Counted from the first letter of the stretch, positions 44,997-56,630 are shown. The stretch is DNA of 64,000 nucleotides from Catonia carolina (GCA_035578175.1 JAQMRL010000006.1:66940001-67004000), one strand, 5' to 3'. Numbers and translations: made by a program. Notes: a model not told the origin generated them from the sequence alone.

Positions 44997-45004
44997 CGTT
45001 AGAT

Positions 45005-46770
45005 ACAGCTGAAAAGAAAAAATCTTTTGATTTCCTAATACATCTGTTAGTGGTGCACATTATGTGGTAACATGTCACAAATTATAGAAATAAGCAAGAA
45101 TGAAACCAGTGAATTATAACGCTGATGTGTACGATTTAACCACTGTGTATTATTTTTTCCATGTATATTTTTTGTTTGTTTGAAGATGCGTATTTTCTGT
45201 ATGTAAAATGTATAAATATTTTGTTTGTTTGAATATGAAGCTTACACAAGCCTAAGCTTGAGCGTAGGCTTAATCACTTTTTTAATTGTGATTGAAACAT
45301 GTCAGGCTTAGCTGGGGAATCAAACCCAAGACTGTTTGGTTTACGAATCAGCAAGCTAATCGCTACACTGGGTGGCCAGCCAACTCCTGATCATATTATT
45401 TTATTGTATTTTTTTGTATAGGCCTATTGTTTGGCTTGCAATTTTAGTATAAGATATTATTACTAGTTGTATATAGTAGCCATGTATTTATTGTATTGTT
45501 TATTTGTGTATGTTACAGACCGTCTTATGTTTTACAGAATTAAGTTAAGGCTTAATCACTTTTTAATTGTTTATACAAGTTTGTAAATGATTTATTTATT
45601 AATTAAAAAGTACCACAGCGGCAGCAACAAAAGGAGGAAAGGGTGTCACTGGATGTTACAAAGTAACGTTAAAAATTATGCAAAAGTGTTTTAAATAAAA
45701 CATTATTTTTATGTAATGTTGCTATATAGTCTAACCTATCTGTTATATATTTATGTGTAATGCCTATTTTGCTTTATTTATTTATGTGTAATAATTTTTT
45801 AATGCTTTTCATTAAGTTGTTTGCTAGTTATGTTTTAATAGGTAAAAACTAGAAAAATGCTAATTTTTTGTTAATCATTTTGTTTTCAAAAATTATTTTA
45901 CTTCTGCTATAAAAAAGTTATTACTAGAATATAAAAACTTTCCAAACTGCAGAAGTTACTGTTTATGCACCAGGATGTAAACCAGTAGTTAAATTATGAA
46001 ACCAGCACTAAAGTAGCAGTTTGTTTCTTGATATCAAGATAGCTTCCAACACTGTGGATCACCCTATACTAATCAGTAAATTGGAAGCGACTGGCATTAG
46101 GGACTCACCAATAGAATGGTTCAAGTCATTTTTTTTCTATTAAAAATGTACATCATAATATTTTTTTTAATTTACAGAAATTTTAAAATTTTCTATTGTT
46201 AATGAAATTATATTATTATTGATATTTATGAAAATCTAATTGAATTTATCATTTTTATTTTGTTTTTTAAATCTGTAGTCAACGTGGGAGTAGTTAACTT
46301 TAAATTTATTGTTTTTTATTCTGAATGAAAATGAAAATTTTCCTACGTTGATAATAAAATTATACATTATTTTAAATTATCTTTAAGTAAAATTTTAGTT
46401 AATAAATTGATTACAACAATTTTAAAGATGGTAGAAAGTGGAAATATAAAGAAATTTATTAGTTTACGTTAATGTAATATTTAGGCTCAAATTGAAGAGA
46501 AAATTCAGTTCTATAATGTGTAGTATTTACCAAATTTTCTTTATTTCTTGTTCTGAACATTAAAAATTAATTATGAAATAAAATAACATGATTAGGCCTA
46601 TATGTTTAAAAATATCAAATTAGTAATAACTACTAATACATATAAAATAGATAGAATATTATAAAATAAAATGTAGTAATAATAATAATGAGTTATTTTC
46701 TATTGCTTATCCAAAATTGTACTCTTTCACAGCTACAGATACTGCAGATTCCACAATTCTATAAGTTACA
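45005..46770. other. AT-rich sequence with a repeated 22-bp word
   Basis: AGGCTTAATCACTTTTTAAT-like sequence occurs near 45267 and again near 45548, the first within the SINE tail. No other gene or element is supported apart from the SINE at 45256-45395. Confidence 0.45.
45256..45395 (-). mobile_element. tRNA-headed SINE, minus strand
   Basis: On the minus strand, TGTAGCGATTAGCTTGCTG (A-box region) and TCTTGGGTTTGATTCCCCAG (B-box) are correctly spaced. They are followed by a tail containing GTGATTAAGCCTACGC. This is a different tail family from the SINE at 21693. Confidence 0.65.
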
Positions 46771-46773
46771 TGT

Positions 46774-46983
46774 TTAGACTTGTTGCAATACCTCCAAATA
46801 ACACTGTGTAAACTTTGTATTGCTATCTACATTTGATGGACAGACTTGTGGACATTTATTACTTTCTACATATGATGAACCAGCTTGTGGTTCAGTTTCC
46901 ATTTTTATTACTTTCTGTTTTTGATTCGATCTTTTTTGTACTTTTACATTAGGTTTTTGAACAGTTATTTGTTTATGTGGCAT
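46774..46983 (-). CDS. Possible first coding exon
   Basis: The ATG at 46983 starts a 69-codon frame that is Lys/Gln-rich (MPHKQITVQKPNVKVQKRS) and then Ser/Cys-containing (SNKCPQVCPSNVDSN). A GAG|GTATTG near its 3' end could be a splice donor. Upstream on the same strand, 330-400 bp away, are TATCGATA motifs. No family is recognised. A chance ORF cannot be excluded. Confidence 0.3.
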   Translation of the reverse strand: MPHKQITVQKPNVKVQKRSNQKQKVIKMETEPQAGSSYVESNKCPQVCPSNVDSNTKFTQCYLEVLQQV

Positions 46984-47312
46984 TATGAAAATTTAAAATA
47001 TGGAGAAGTAGAATATAAAAAACACAATAAATATAATAAGTTCACAAATAATTACCAAACCATTGTAATCAACACTAACAAAAACTACCACGTCATAACC
47101 TAACTTTTACACATCTGAACACGGCCACTTACACTGCGCACTAACTAATTATATATAACTACAAAATAGTGTCTGAAATAAAGTAACTAATAAACTTATT
47201 TTATTTTTCGGTTATTTCTTAAGTTCGTAACAATAAATAAGTTGTTTATATTATTCAAACGCCACGTTGCACATTACGACAAAATTGCATTTGTTTAGAC
47301 AATACTGCTTTG

Positions 47313-47385
47313 TCTATCGATATGAGATCGATCCTGTGTTATCGAATTTGAGCAGTTTTGTTATTTTCTATATATCGATAATAAT
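47313..47385 (-). promoter_or_regulatory. TATCGATA (DRE-like) promoter motifs
   Basis: CTATCGATATG contains the DREF-type octamer TATCGATA, and a second related site ATATCGATAA follows about 50 bp away. DRE is a known insect core-promoter-proximal element; its use here is inference. It is suitably placed for the minus-strand ORF starting at 46983. Confidence 0.35.
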
Positions 47386-47922
47386 ATATCAACAAAGCGC
47401 GAATTTCAAACTTATGGTTTCAGCTTTCTCATGGTTACGTGAATAGAGTTACGGTAATTCAAAACTGGACAACTTTTCTTACTCCGAGGGCTCATAAATG
47501 ATGCGACATAGGTAAAGAAAATTGTTTTTTGCGTACTTATATTTTGCGAACTAAAATAAAAATTACAGCGTTTTATTCAGAAAAAAATGGACAAAATGAT
47601 GTTTTGATAGAAAATATTTAATTTGCCCAATTCTGGGTCAACTACTCCGTAACGTAATCCTTGTACCCTATTTATGTAGGCCTATAACTATTTATAATAA
47701 CGTAATAATTTTTATAGTAGTTATTAGTATTTAAGTAATTAATTTTTTTTCTGTATACTCCTATGCGCGACCAGAACTCTTTATGAAGAAGAGTTTTTGT
47801 GTAGGCCTATAAGTTATTTAGTTAAAAATATTCTATACTTGTACAGCTTAGTTTAGTTTAGTAATAAATCGTAAAATATATGTAACTAAATAAAATAAAT
47901 TAATAGATACGTTAGTAGAACC

Positions 47923-48150
47923 TTATAATGAGCTGATGATTGAGACCAAATCTTTGAAAATGTGTCCTGGTGTATTAACAATATATTCCGCTACTAAAGA
48001 ACTATTATAATCATAGTTGTGTTTAAAAAAATCTGCTTTGATCATATTTCGTATAAAAAATAAAAGATCTGAAGAACTGAATGACTTTGTAATTTTCCTC
48101 TTTCCATTTAAATGTTTTCCTATAATATTTTCAGGGCACCGAAGAATGAT
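47923..48150 (-). CDS. Possible terminal exon (hypothetical)
   Basis: A 75-codon open frame with no upstream ATG, protein-like in composition (KHLNGKRKITKSFSSSDLLF, YIVNTPGHIFKDL), ending at TAA. A TATTATAG|G just inside its 5' end could be an acceptor. No homology is recognised. Confidence 0.2.
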   Translation of the reverse strand: MILRCPENIIGKHLNGKRKITKSFSSSDLLFFIRNMIKADFFKHNYDYNSSLVAEYIVNTPGHIFKDLVSIISSL

Positions 48151-48549
48151 TTATTCTTACTATGTTAACCTGGCGACAGTGGATGTTCTGTGAATTATTT
48201 TTTAAGATTTGATTTTTATTGTGGGTCCATAGACCACATCCAATTCCTGTTAGGGGCGTACGTAGATAAAAGGAGGTTATAGGGTGCCCAGATACCCCTC
48301 GAAATGTAAAAAAAGAAAAACTTATTATAATGATTAGTAAATTTTACCAATAGCAGAAAATCTACCAAGTTAAATTAAATAACCAACTATTAATTTAAAC
48401 TTGCGTCGCTTAACGAACTTTTTTAATATTGGTTATTTATTCAAATCATTGTAAAATCACCCTTTGTTTCAAGGTCGTTTGGGTTTGGCTGTACTCGGCT
48501 TTTTAGGTCATGTATAAAAACACCCACCACTATAATAAAAAATGGTGTA

Positions 48550-48960
48550 AGGGGCTCGTTCTTCTGCACCAAAAAGAGTTTCGAGCGATCAAAATCGGCA
48601 AATGCTTCTGCCAGGAATGGTCGGTAAGGTCCGACAGGCAATGGATGACAACCGGTTCACAAAACAAATTTTTGAAACACTAAACAGTAGACCTAAGTTG
48701 TCGGATAAATGGTTTAAAGAAGTCAGAAATAGCCTAATATTGAAAAAACCGGAATAAACCGGAAAACTAAATGAACTGAACCAAATTCAGACAGCTAATT
48801 ACGGACTTTAAGAGCTTCCATGAAGAGCAAAAACGGAACACCATATGGACAGAAGAAAGGAGAAAAGCCTACAGTGACCTAATGCTGAGAATGTGAGCTT
48901 CCGGAAACATCTAGTCACCTCACGTGGTGTAAAATTGGCTCAATACGAGGGGAAAAAGTA
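48550..48960 (+). pseudogene. Non-LTR retrotransposon C-terminal remnant
   Basis: A short frame MDDNRFTKQIFETLNSRPK...KWFKEVR resembles the post-RT C-terminal region of LINE polyproteins. A second piece follows in another frame (TIWTEERRKAYSDLMLRM). The stretch just upstream is shared with 5512-5600. Stops and frame changes show it is dead. Confidence 0.5.
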
Positions 48961-49214
48961 CTGGGTTGGAAATTATAAGTTGAAACTTCCTTTGAAAAAA
49001 TGAAGGGTTTTAATTTTTGTAGCATTTTGAGGAAATATAAGAATTATTACAGTACGTCAGAACCCACGTCTCCGAACGAAATTTTTATCTACGCCACCGA
49101 TTCCTGTTATAATTTTAAAGTATGGATCTGTAAGCGTTTTCATCTCTACTAACTTCTGCCCTAATTAAGAACATGATTTTGTCACTCTGAAAATAAACAT
49201 ATTGTGTAAAATTA

Positions 49215-49443
49215 AGGCCTACTCCCACGACGCTAGTTTACTAGCTGCCAGTACTAGCGGGACGTACTAGCGTGTCGGCGACGGTTCACATGACACTAGT
49301 TTACCAGCTGCTAGTACTAGCAGCTTATTAGTAACTAGCATAGTTTCCAAACGTTCACACCGAGCTAGTTTACTAGCGCTAGTAAAATCAAACATGTTCA
49401 AAGTCACTAGCTGCTAGTAAACTAGCGTCGTGATTATAGCCCT
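49215..49443. mobile_element. Harbinger-like MITE rich in CTAGT
   Basis: Inverted ends AGGCCTACTCCCACGACGC and its diverged partner (complement of GCGTCGTGATTATAGCCCT) are followed inward by ACTAG/CTAGT words in both orientations. A 3-bp TTA is duplicated on both sides (49212-49214, 49444-49446), typical of PIF/Harbinger. It could fold into a long hairpin. Confidence 0.65.
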
Positions 49444-49557
49444 TTACTTACACATTCAACCAAATACTCGTAAGTTACACAAAGGCGACAGAAGTGCCTG
49501 CCGCTTAGGAAACTGTAATAACTTCTAACGCTTGCTTTCCCTACACAATCGTAAGTA

Positions 49558-50528
49558 CAGTGATTTTTTTAGTCCTGTTACCTAATTGATAATGTCTAGT
49601 AATTTTTTTCTAAGAAAGGGAAATTTTGTTTTGTGACACGAAGTTGGTAGCGCTACTCAACCGGTATAGATACGGTAGTGTGAGTTGATTCTCCTTGAGT
49701 TGTGTAAAATTTTGTGCCGTTTCCAGTCGTGTTACGAACAGAATGTCTTTTACCCTAGAACTACGGGTTTTCATTCTTGAACAATATTTTGCTACGAAAT
49801 CGTACGCGAGTGTAAAAGAATCATTTCAAATTAAATTTGTTGGTGTCCTCCACCGGAAAACGTCAATTTTTAGGCTGACAAACCGATTTCGAGAGACAGA
49901 TAGTGTTTGCGACAGAAAACGTAGTGGTCGACCAACTCTCTTGACAGATAACGTTTCAGAGAATGTGAAAACAAGGTTGCTCATTTCTCCACGGAAAAGT
50001 TTACAGGAGTGAAGAAGTGAAGTATACAGGAATATTGTGCGCCAATTTGTGTCCCTCCTTGAACATCAAGAACGTTATTACTGGTTTTGGCAAGACGGCG
50101 CTACATGCCACACGTCTCGAGAAACCATGGATTTTCTGTAAGAGTTCTTTGGTGGTCGAATAAATAACAAGGGCTTATGGCCTCCAAGATCCTCAGACCT
50201 CACATCTCCTGACTGCTTTCTGTAGGGCTACATTAAGTCCGAGGCCTTCAAAAACAATCCTCACACTATTGATGAACTTAAATCCATATTAATCATGAAT
50301 GTTTCTAAAGCAACTCTTAAACATACTTCTGCTAATATACTGAAAAGAGTCCAAGCGTGCGTATAACCGCAAGGGGTGGGCATTTTGAGCATATTTTTTA
50401 ACAATTATGTAAATAATATAGCTGTTATTAAATCTCTTTTGTAAGTAAATAAATTTTATTATTAAACCTGCATTTCCTTTTTATAAATTACATTACAAAT
50501 TAGGTAACAGGACTAAAAAAACATCCTG
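49558..50528 (+). mobile_element. mariner-type element, internally deleted
   Basis: The element is flanked by TA (49556-49557 and 50529-50530). It has inverted ends beginning CAG; the inner 24 bp containing TTTAGTCCTGTTACCTAATT match perfectly between 49564-49587 and 50498-50521. It encodes the two ends of a transposase with the middle missing. Confidence 0.92.
49743..50366 (+). pseudogene. mariner/IS630 transposase remnant
   Basis: The N-terminal DNA-binding part starts at ATG 49743 (MSFTLELRVFILEQYFATKS; then VCDRKRSGRPTLLTDN) and stops at TGA 50010-50012. The C-terminal catalytic part follows in pieces: YYWFWQDGATCHTSRET with the second Asp, PPRSSDLTSPDCFL with the third, then KNNPHTIDELKS. 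The first catalytic Asp region is deleted, and extra stops are present. Confidence 0.85.
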
Positions 50529-50530
50529 TA

Positions 50531-51077
50531 GTACTACAGTATATCACTAATATAAGTTTTACCTTTTTATTAATAATGAAAGCGAAACTTACATTAATTA
50601 CTTTCAAAATGTTACAATTTTCGCCGGTTATTTAAGTTACAAAAAGAACTATCATTCCATTATAAAATTAGTTTCTCTGCTAAAAATATTTTCGTGTCAA
50701 AATTATAACGTTTTTGTCACTTAAAAAAATGTAGCATTTCGTTAAAATTAAAACAAAAATTGCCGCACTTCATGGTACCAAGACGCTTTCGAATAAACTA
50801 AATTTCTACTAAGCCGTAAAGCCACAAAAACCTCATTTTCGGGACTGCCTGAGACATTAAATAATGTTATTATGAGCTGCCACGGAACAGGTGTAAATGC
50901 CTGGCACGGATGAGCGTAATTTATCAGCCAAAGATCGTTCCCGCCTATCGCTGTGCTTTGTTACAGCAAAGAGGAGTATACCAGTAGCGGGCTTTTTGGC
51001 GCTTAATAAAACCTAAAACATGTAAGTACAAAGGTCGCTTTTAATTGAAAACACGAAAATAAACAAAGATTGTACAG
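50531..51077. other. AT-rich sequence, no feature seen
   Basis: No ORF or terminal structure was identified. Confidence 0.45.
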
Positions 51078-51290
51078 CCCAACCCCGTGACTAAACGGTT
51101 AGTGGTGTCAGTCGTCAGCTGTTGTGAAACAGAGGTCCCGGGTTACAATCGCGGCTCGGGTCTGGGCTGTGGGAGTAGGATCAAAATGCAATTCACCGAT
51201 ATCCCCAACATTGAAAAATATATAGATAAAAAAATACAGTAGTCACTATTAACCTAGAATGTTGATGCGACTTTTAAAAAAATTGTACTG
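51078..51290 (+). mobile_element. tRNA-headed SINE (diverged)
   Basis: A head with GACTAAACGGTTAGTGG and B-box AGGTCCCGGGTTACAATC, and a tail ending TGTTGATGCGACTTTTAAA, match the SINE family at 21693. The body has an extra segment with a GGGCTGTGGGAGTAGG word. Confidence 0.65.
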
Positions 51291-51468
51291 TAGCCTACTC
51301 TAAAATAATACACAAAATAGTACTACATAACATGTTAGCCCAGCCTATATCAGTTGACACGATAGGTTTATATCAGTAGCAGAATCAACTAGCGTTGCTT
51401 ATTAAAAACGATTCCTTTACTACGGTAATTTTAAATATTCTTACGTTATAAACACACGAAATTATGTA

Positions 51469-51988
51469 CAGTAAACTCTCTGTATTCGTGGGGGTTATGT
51501 TCCGGTAATTCGCCGAGAATAAGGAATACATACAAAAACCGCGAATACGGAAGTTGAATTAGTAAATTAATAAGCAATGCCTATACATAATACATTACAT
51601 GCCTATACATAATCTCCAGGGTGCAGATAGCCATGATGATTGCTAATCTTCGTTAGAAGAATGCAACTACAAGAAGAAGATACATAATACCTACAAACAT
51701 ACTGTAGCGTAGATAATAATATGTTATTTATATAAACATACATACTCACCAGTTTTAAAACCAGCGACTCGATGTTTCGTAGGTACTGTATTTATGTACG
51801 TAATAAAAGCAAGTTATTCAGGAATGATGTACAGAACATTTTACCTTCATGATCATCTTTATCATGCATTTTATAATCGTTTTCAAATTCTTTTTCATTC
51901 GGAACAAACAGCGAGTATTGAATTTACCTCACCGCGAATACCGAAAACTGTAACAAAAAAAGGAACCGCGAATACGGAGAGTTGATTG
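51469..51988. mobile_element. pogo/Tigger-like MITE
   Basis: Left end CAGTAAACTCTCTGTATTCG and right end (complement) CAATCAACTCTCCGTATTCG are inverted, each next to TA (51467-51468, 51989-51990). The interior has repeated CCGCGAATACGG words. No transposase is present. Confidence 0.7.
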
Positions 51989-52168
51989 TATAATAGGCCA
52001 TCAAGAGAATGTATTTTTTCTTTTTTAAATTTAAAAACAGCGAATATTGAATTTAGTTCACCGCGAATACCGAAAACGGTAACAAAAAATGGAACCGCGA
52101 ATACGGAGTGTTGATTGTATAATAGGCCATCAAGAGAATGTATTTTTTCTTTTTTAAATTTAAAAACT
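51908..52168. repeat. Two-copy 129-bp tandem duplication
   Basis: The right end of the pogo-like MITE plus about 50 bp of flank (ATAGGCCATCAAGAGAATG, TTTTTTCTTTTTTAAATTT) is repeated with a period of 129 bp and a few differences. The long minus-strand open frame here is a by-product of the duplication. Confidence 0.8.
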
Positions 52169-52375
52169 TCAAAACTAGTCTCAAAAAGCTGCAATTTCGT
52201 ATAAACTGTTTCGAATAATCGAGTCACTATTGCAGTTGAATTAAATATAAAATAAACTTAAATAAAATATAAATAATACTTATATAAATATAAAGAAGAC
52301 AGACTTAAATATAAATAAGATAAACGAAAGTTATAATAAGTAATAAGATAAACGAACGGTTTATATAGATTTAAT

Positions 52376-52490
52376 ACAATTCTGACCAGTTATATAGATT
52401 CAATCTAATTCTGACCGCGTCTATATATACACGATACAATTCTGGCCGACCGGGTATACAATCCTGGCCGGGTCAGAATTGTATCGTTTC
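52376..52490. repeat. Iteron module, second copy
   Basis: Four direct copies of a TACAATTCTGGCC/GACC-type word and one inverted copy (GTCAGAATTGTATCG) at the right end. This is the same arrangement as at 23293-23388, again beside a TA-rich microsatellite. Confidence 0.65.
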
Positions 52491-52531
52491 CATAACTATA
52501 TACATATATATATACATAAATATATATATAT

Positions 52532-52960
52532 TGTTACAACTCGTTATAGTAAAGTAAAATTGTAAACTTTTATTTAATTAATTTACATATAGTTATTTAA
52601 CACAATTATTTGGCAAGAAATAAAAACTAACCTTTACAAACGACAACTATGAATATGAGTTTATGACAATAAGTTATTAAACATTGAAAATAATACAATT
52701 CAAGCAATTAATTAACAATAAAATATAAACAATATCCCTTACCAAATTAAACATTAAATAACAATATCTGCTGACAAAATAACAAACTTTACCGTAACGA
52801 AGATTCCCGTACAATTTAGACCACTAACACGTCAGCCATTCAAACCGCGGCCGCGTCCCAACAATGAAAACCTTCGTTTTTATATTTAACCAGTCAGCTG
52901 TTTATGAGAAGCTGATTTTATTTGACCAGCTGATTTTATTTTCGCCACTTCATTATAACA
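52532..52960 (-). repeat. Gypsy 3' LTR (left)
   Basis: Adjacent to the purine-rich tract CCCTTGAGAGGGAGGTGG (complement of 52961-52978). The common sequence may extend 3 bp further on both LTRs, so the outer edge is uncertain. Confidence 0.88.
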
Positions 52961-53009
52961 CCACCTCCCTCTCAAGGGTGTTGGTCCCTAACACCTTCCA
53001 GCTCTCCTT

Positions 53010-54146
53010 TTACGGTGTAAGGCGATGTAAATGAACCACCTTCGGCTTGGAGCGTTTGCCAACGCATTGCACTCGATACACAACATCATTAATCCGCTTC
53101 ACTACGACGTAGGGGCCTTCCCACGGAGCCTTTAACTTCGGACTAATTCCCTTCTTCCGTGCAGGATTGTATAACCACACCTTGTCTCCAACGCAATACC
53201 CCGATGATGCTGCTGCTAGATCGTAACGACTCTTCATTTTTGTGTAGCACAAATTCATACTAGTTCGCGCAAGTTGGTGGATAGTTCGTAGTCATTCTTC
53301 CATATCACTGACGTACTCCACTGGAGCATTTGGTCGATCTGGAGGGGCACCAAACACTAAATCACAGGGCAGTCTAAGATCTCTTCCGAACACCATTTCT
53401 GCCGGACTCCAACCAGTCGCCTGATGGGTTGCTGAACGATAAGCCAACAAGAATATAGGCACTTTAGTATCCCAGTCCTCCTGGCTCTCTGATACAACTT
53501 TCTTCAAGTACTCTACAAGAGCAGGATTGTAACGCTCCACCATACCGTCTGATTGTGGATGTAACGGCGTTGTCCTGGTCTTCCTCATCCTCAGCAACTG
53601 ACAAATATCCTGAAGAAGTTTCGACTCAAAATTTCTACCTTGGTCACTATGAAGCTCCAAAGGGACACCGAAACGACAGATCCAATCTTTTACCAGGTGC
53701 TCCGTCCCTGTAGCAGCTTCTTGGTCCGGAACTGGATACACCTCCGGCCATTTTGTAAAGTAGTCCATTACCACAAGAAGATAACGATTTCCGGCTGCAG
53801 AACGAGGGAATGGTCCAAGAATATCCACGGCAACCCTTTCAAATGGTGCGCCCACAGTGTACAGCTGTAGTCGACCCCTGGAACGAGTCTTCGGACCCTT
53901 GCTTGCAGCGCACGCATCACAACGTCGACACCACATCTCCATATCCGCCCTACAGTTCACCCAGTAAAACCGCTTTTTTATTTTCTCTAGCATCTTGTTG
54001 ATGCCCAGATGACCACCGGATGCCCCACCATGGATCTCTTCCAAAACTTCGGTCGCTCTGTTCTTCGGTAGTATCTTCTGCATTATACTACTCTTGCCAT
54101 CGGCTGACTCCCACCGCCGGCTCAAGACTCCATTCACCACTAGCAA
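53010..54146 (-). pseudogene. pol: Gypsy integrase, one stop
   Basis: From 54146: a zinc-binding HHCC region ending CRRCDACAASKG, then the DDE core with VAVDILGPFPRS, HSDQGRNFESK and PLHPQSDGMVERYN. After DMEE an in-frame TGA (53292-53294) interrupts. The same frame continues through MNLCYTKMKSRYD to the C-terminal domain (VGDKVWLYNP, WEGPYVVVKR), ending at 53010. Catalytic residues are present. Confidence 0.92.
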
Positions 54147-54290
54147 AGACTCCCACTGAGCCCAGTAACTCTTATATGAGGAGTCGAGAATCTTCCTCCT
54201 CTAAACTAAAATCCAATTTAGATTCCATTCACCACTAGCAAAGACTCCCACTGAGCCCAGTAACTCTTATATGAGAGGTCGAGAATCTTC
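54126..54290. repeat. 95-bp tandem duplication in gypsy pol
   Basis: CATTCACCACTAGCAAAG through GAATCTTCCTCC occurs at 54131 and again at 54226, an offset of 95 bp. A linker with ATCCAATTTAGATT separates the copies. 95 is not a multiple of three, and the region contains stops between RNase H and integrase. Confidence 0.85.
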
Positions 54291-56630
54291 CTCCTTTTCT
54301 TCTAGGATGTGGCGAAGATCTTCTTCCGCTATCTGGTCTCGGCGCAAAATGTCGTCGTTCCAATCACAGGATGACTGAATCTGTGTTCGCTTCACGGTAA
54401 TACTGTACTGTCCCTCCAGTTTCATGCAATGCTTGCAGCCTTCTGGACACGGTCTTCTGGATAGAGCGTCAGCGTTGGAATGCATTTTTCCTTTCCGATG
54501 TTCAATTTTAAAGTCATACTCTTGCAACCGCTGCATCCAGCGTGCCGTCTGTCCTTCCAGGTTCCTAAAACCGAACAACCACTGCAGAGCAGAGTGGTCC
54601 GTTCTGATAGAAAATTCTTGGCCATACAAGTATTTATGGAAATGATCAACAGTTTTCACAATAGCCAGTAACTCCTTGCGAGTGACACAATAATTTCGTT
54701 CTGCTCGTGATAGAGTCTTGCTGAAATATGCAATGACCTTCTCTTCACCGTCTTGTATCTGAGACAGCACTCCTCCAATACCAACATCACTGGCGTCTGT
54801 ATCGATGGTAAATCGCTTGCCCAGCCGCGGATACGCTAACACTGGGGACGTACATAATGCCTCCTTTAGAGCGCAAAATGCCTGCGTAGCTCGGTCACTC
54901 CAATGAAAATGTCTTCTTTCCTCAGTCAACTCAGTCAACGGCTTTGACAGATTGTAGTAATTACGAACGAATCTTCTGTAATACGTGCATAATCCCAGGA
55001 AACTCCAAAGTTCGGTTTTATTAGTTCGTACAGGCCAGTCCTTAACGGCATTCAATTTCTCTGGATCCGTGCTGACGCCATCCCTGGATACTACGTGGCC
55101 CAGAAACTTCACTTCAGTCCTAAAAAGATTGCACTTTTTAGGAGTCAATTTCAGGTTTGCTCTTCTTAACCGGTCAAACACCTTCTCCAAATTTTCCTTA
55201 TGTTCGCAAAATGTTTTACCCATCACGATGATGTCATCAAGATAGACCACGCATACCTCATACGAAAGACCATGTAAAACCATTTCCATTAATCTCTCAA
55301 ACGTAGCAGGCGCATTGGTAAGGCCAAACGGCATCACTGTAAATTGCCACAAACCTTCACCAGTAGAAAACGCTGTTTTCTCTTTGTCCTCCGGGTGGAC
55401 CTCCACCTGCCAGTAACCGCTCTTCATATCCAGTGTTGAGAACCACTGCGATCCTGCCACAGTATCTAGAGTATCATCGATCCTCGGCAACGGGTAGCTG
55501 TCTTTCTTCGTTACGTCATTTAGTCTTCTGTAATCGACGCAGAATCTTAACGAACCATCTTTTTTCTTTACCAAGACTACCGGCGATGACCACGGGCTAC
55601 TCGATTCCTCAATCACTCCTTGCTTTTCCATGTTTTCCAGCTGGTTCCGAACTTCCTGTTGCTTTGCGAAAGGAACTCTTCTTGGCCGCTGACGAATAGG
55701 TAGTGTTTCGCCTGTATCGATTTTGTGATAAGTATAATTTGTTCTCCCTATATCCATTTCACTTGTAGAAAAGATGTCCATATACTTTACCAACAACTGC
55801 CGAGCCTTCTGTCGTTCCTTTTCCGTCAGTTCACCAGCTCCTTCCAGCAGTACATCAAGGATTTTTCTTTTCGCCTCGTTCAGTCTTGGTTGAATAACGG
55901 GTCCCTCGTCGTTTTCGGCTATCCATTCAACTGGTTTGCAACGTCCTATTACTTGTCCCGGCTTCATCACTTTACTTTCACTAGTCACATTCGCGACCTG
56001 TACCGAAATGCAGGTAGTCTCCTAGACGAGACTTCGACCAACCAACAATCCGTCACATTTTTCCAAATTATCCGGCTCCGTGACAAAAAGTGATGACGTG
56101 ACTTGCTCTTCCGGAAAAGTTTCAATTATACGCTCTGTCATAGGTGGTACTTGTTCTTCACTTCTGACCAACAGCCGAACTAGTTTATTCGTAAGTTCAC
56201 GAACATGCCGATTAGGTTGTAGACATACACTCTCGTTTCCGATATTAACTAACTGTCTTTTAACATCAATAACAAAATTATAAACTCTCATGATATCTAG
56301 CCCAACAATAAACTAATCAGAGATCGGTGCGACAAACACTACAGCCCTAATTCTACGACGGCCGAAAGCGATGTCGACCTCCGCTTCACCTTGTACTGGT
56401 ACGGTCTCCCCACATGCTGTCTGAAGGACGAAACTTCTTGATGTTTGTCTAACAACGACTGCTGCCACCATATCTGGCCTGATGACGGATGATGTTGAAC
56501 CGGTGTCGATAGTTAAAACACATGACCGTTCGTTCACGCGGGCGGGCTTCATAAGACTATCACCATCACTTTTCAGTAGTGTAACGCTTACAACAGAGTC
56601 TGGAGCATTTGGTTTAACTTCAGCCGACAT
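54267..56630 (-). pseudogene. pol: Gypsy protease, RT and RNase H, two stops
   Basis: The frame opens at 56630 (MSAEVKPNAPD). The retropepsin active site is VLTIDTGSTSSVI. TAG codons at 56313-56315 and 56022-56024 interrupt; the same frame continues through VGLDIMRVYNF and into RT. The RT has WSSPVVLVKKKDGSLRFCVD, RIDDTLDTVAGSQWFSTLD, and the catalytic VVYLDDIIVMG. The RNase H has FTIDTDASDVGIGGVL, TRKELLAIV, SIRTDHSALQW and HSNADALSRRP. It ends at a stop at 54267 beside the 95-bp duplication. The RT and RNase H blocks are well preserved. Confidence 0.93.

Noticed and set aside
48441..48641. Minus-strand frame with protein-like composition
   Set aside because: The same DNA at 5.5 kb has no matching open frame, and the plus strand holds a LINE remnant, so it is likely a shadow.
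51895..52227. 110-codon minus-strand ORF with an internal repeat
   Set aside because: Explained by the 129-bp duplication of a MITE end.
52360..52531. Clear target duplication for the second gypsy element
   Set aside because: The flanks are TA repeats and the LTR edge is uncertain by 2-3 bp, so an apparent ATAT match is not informative.
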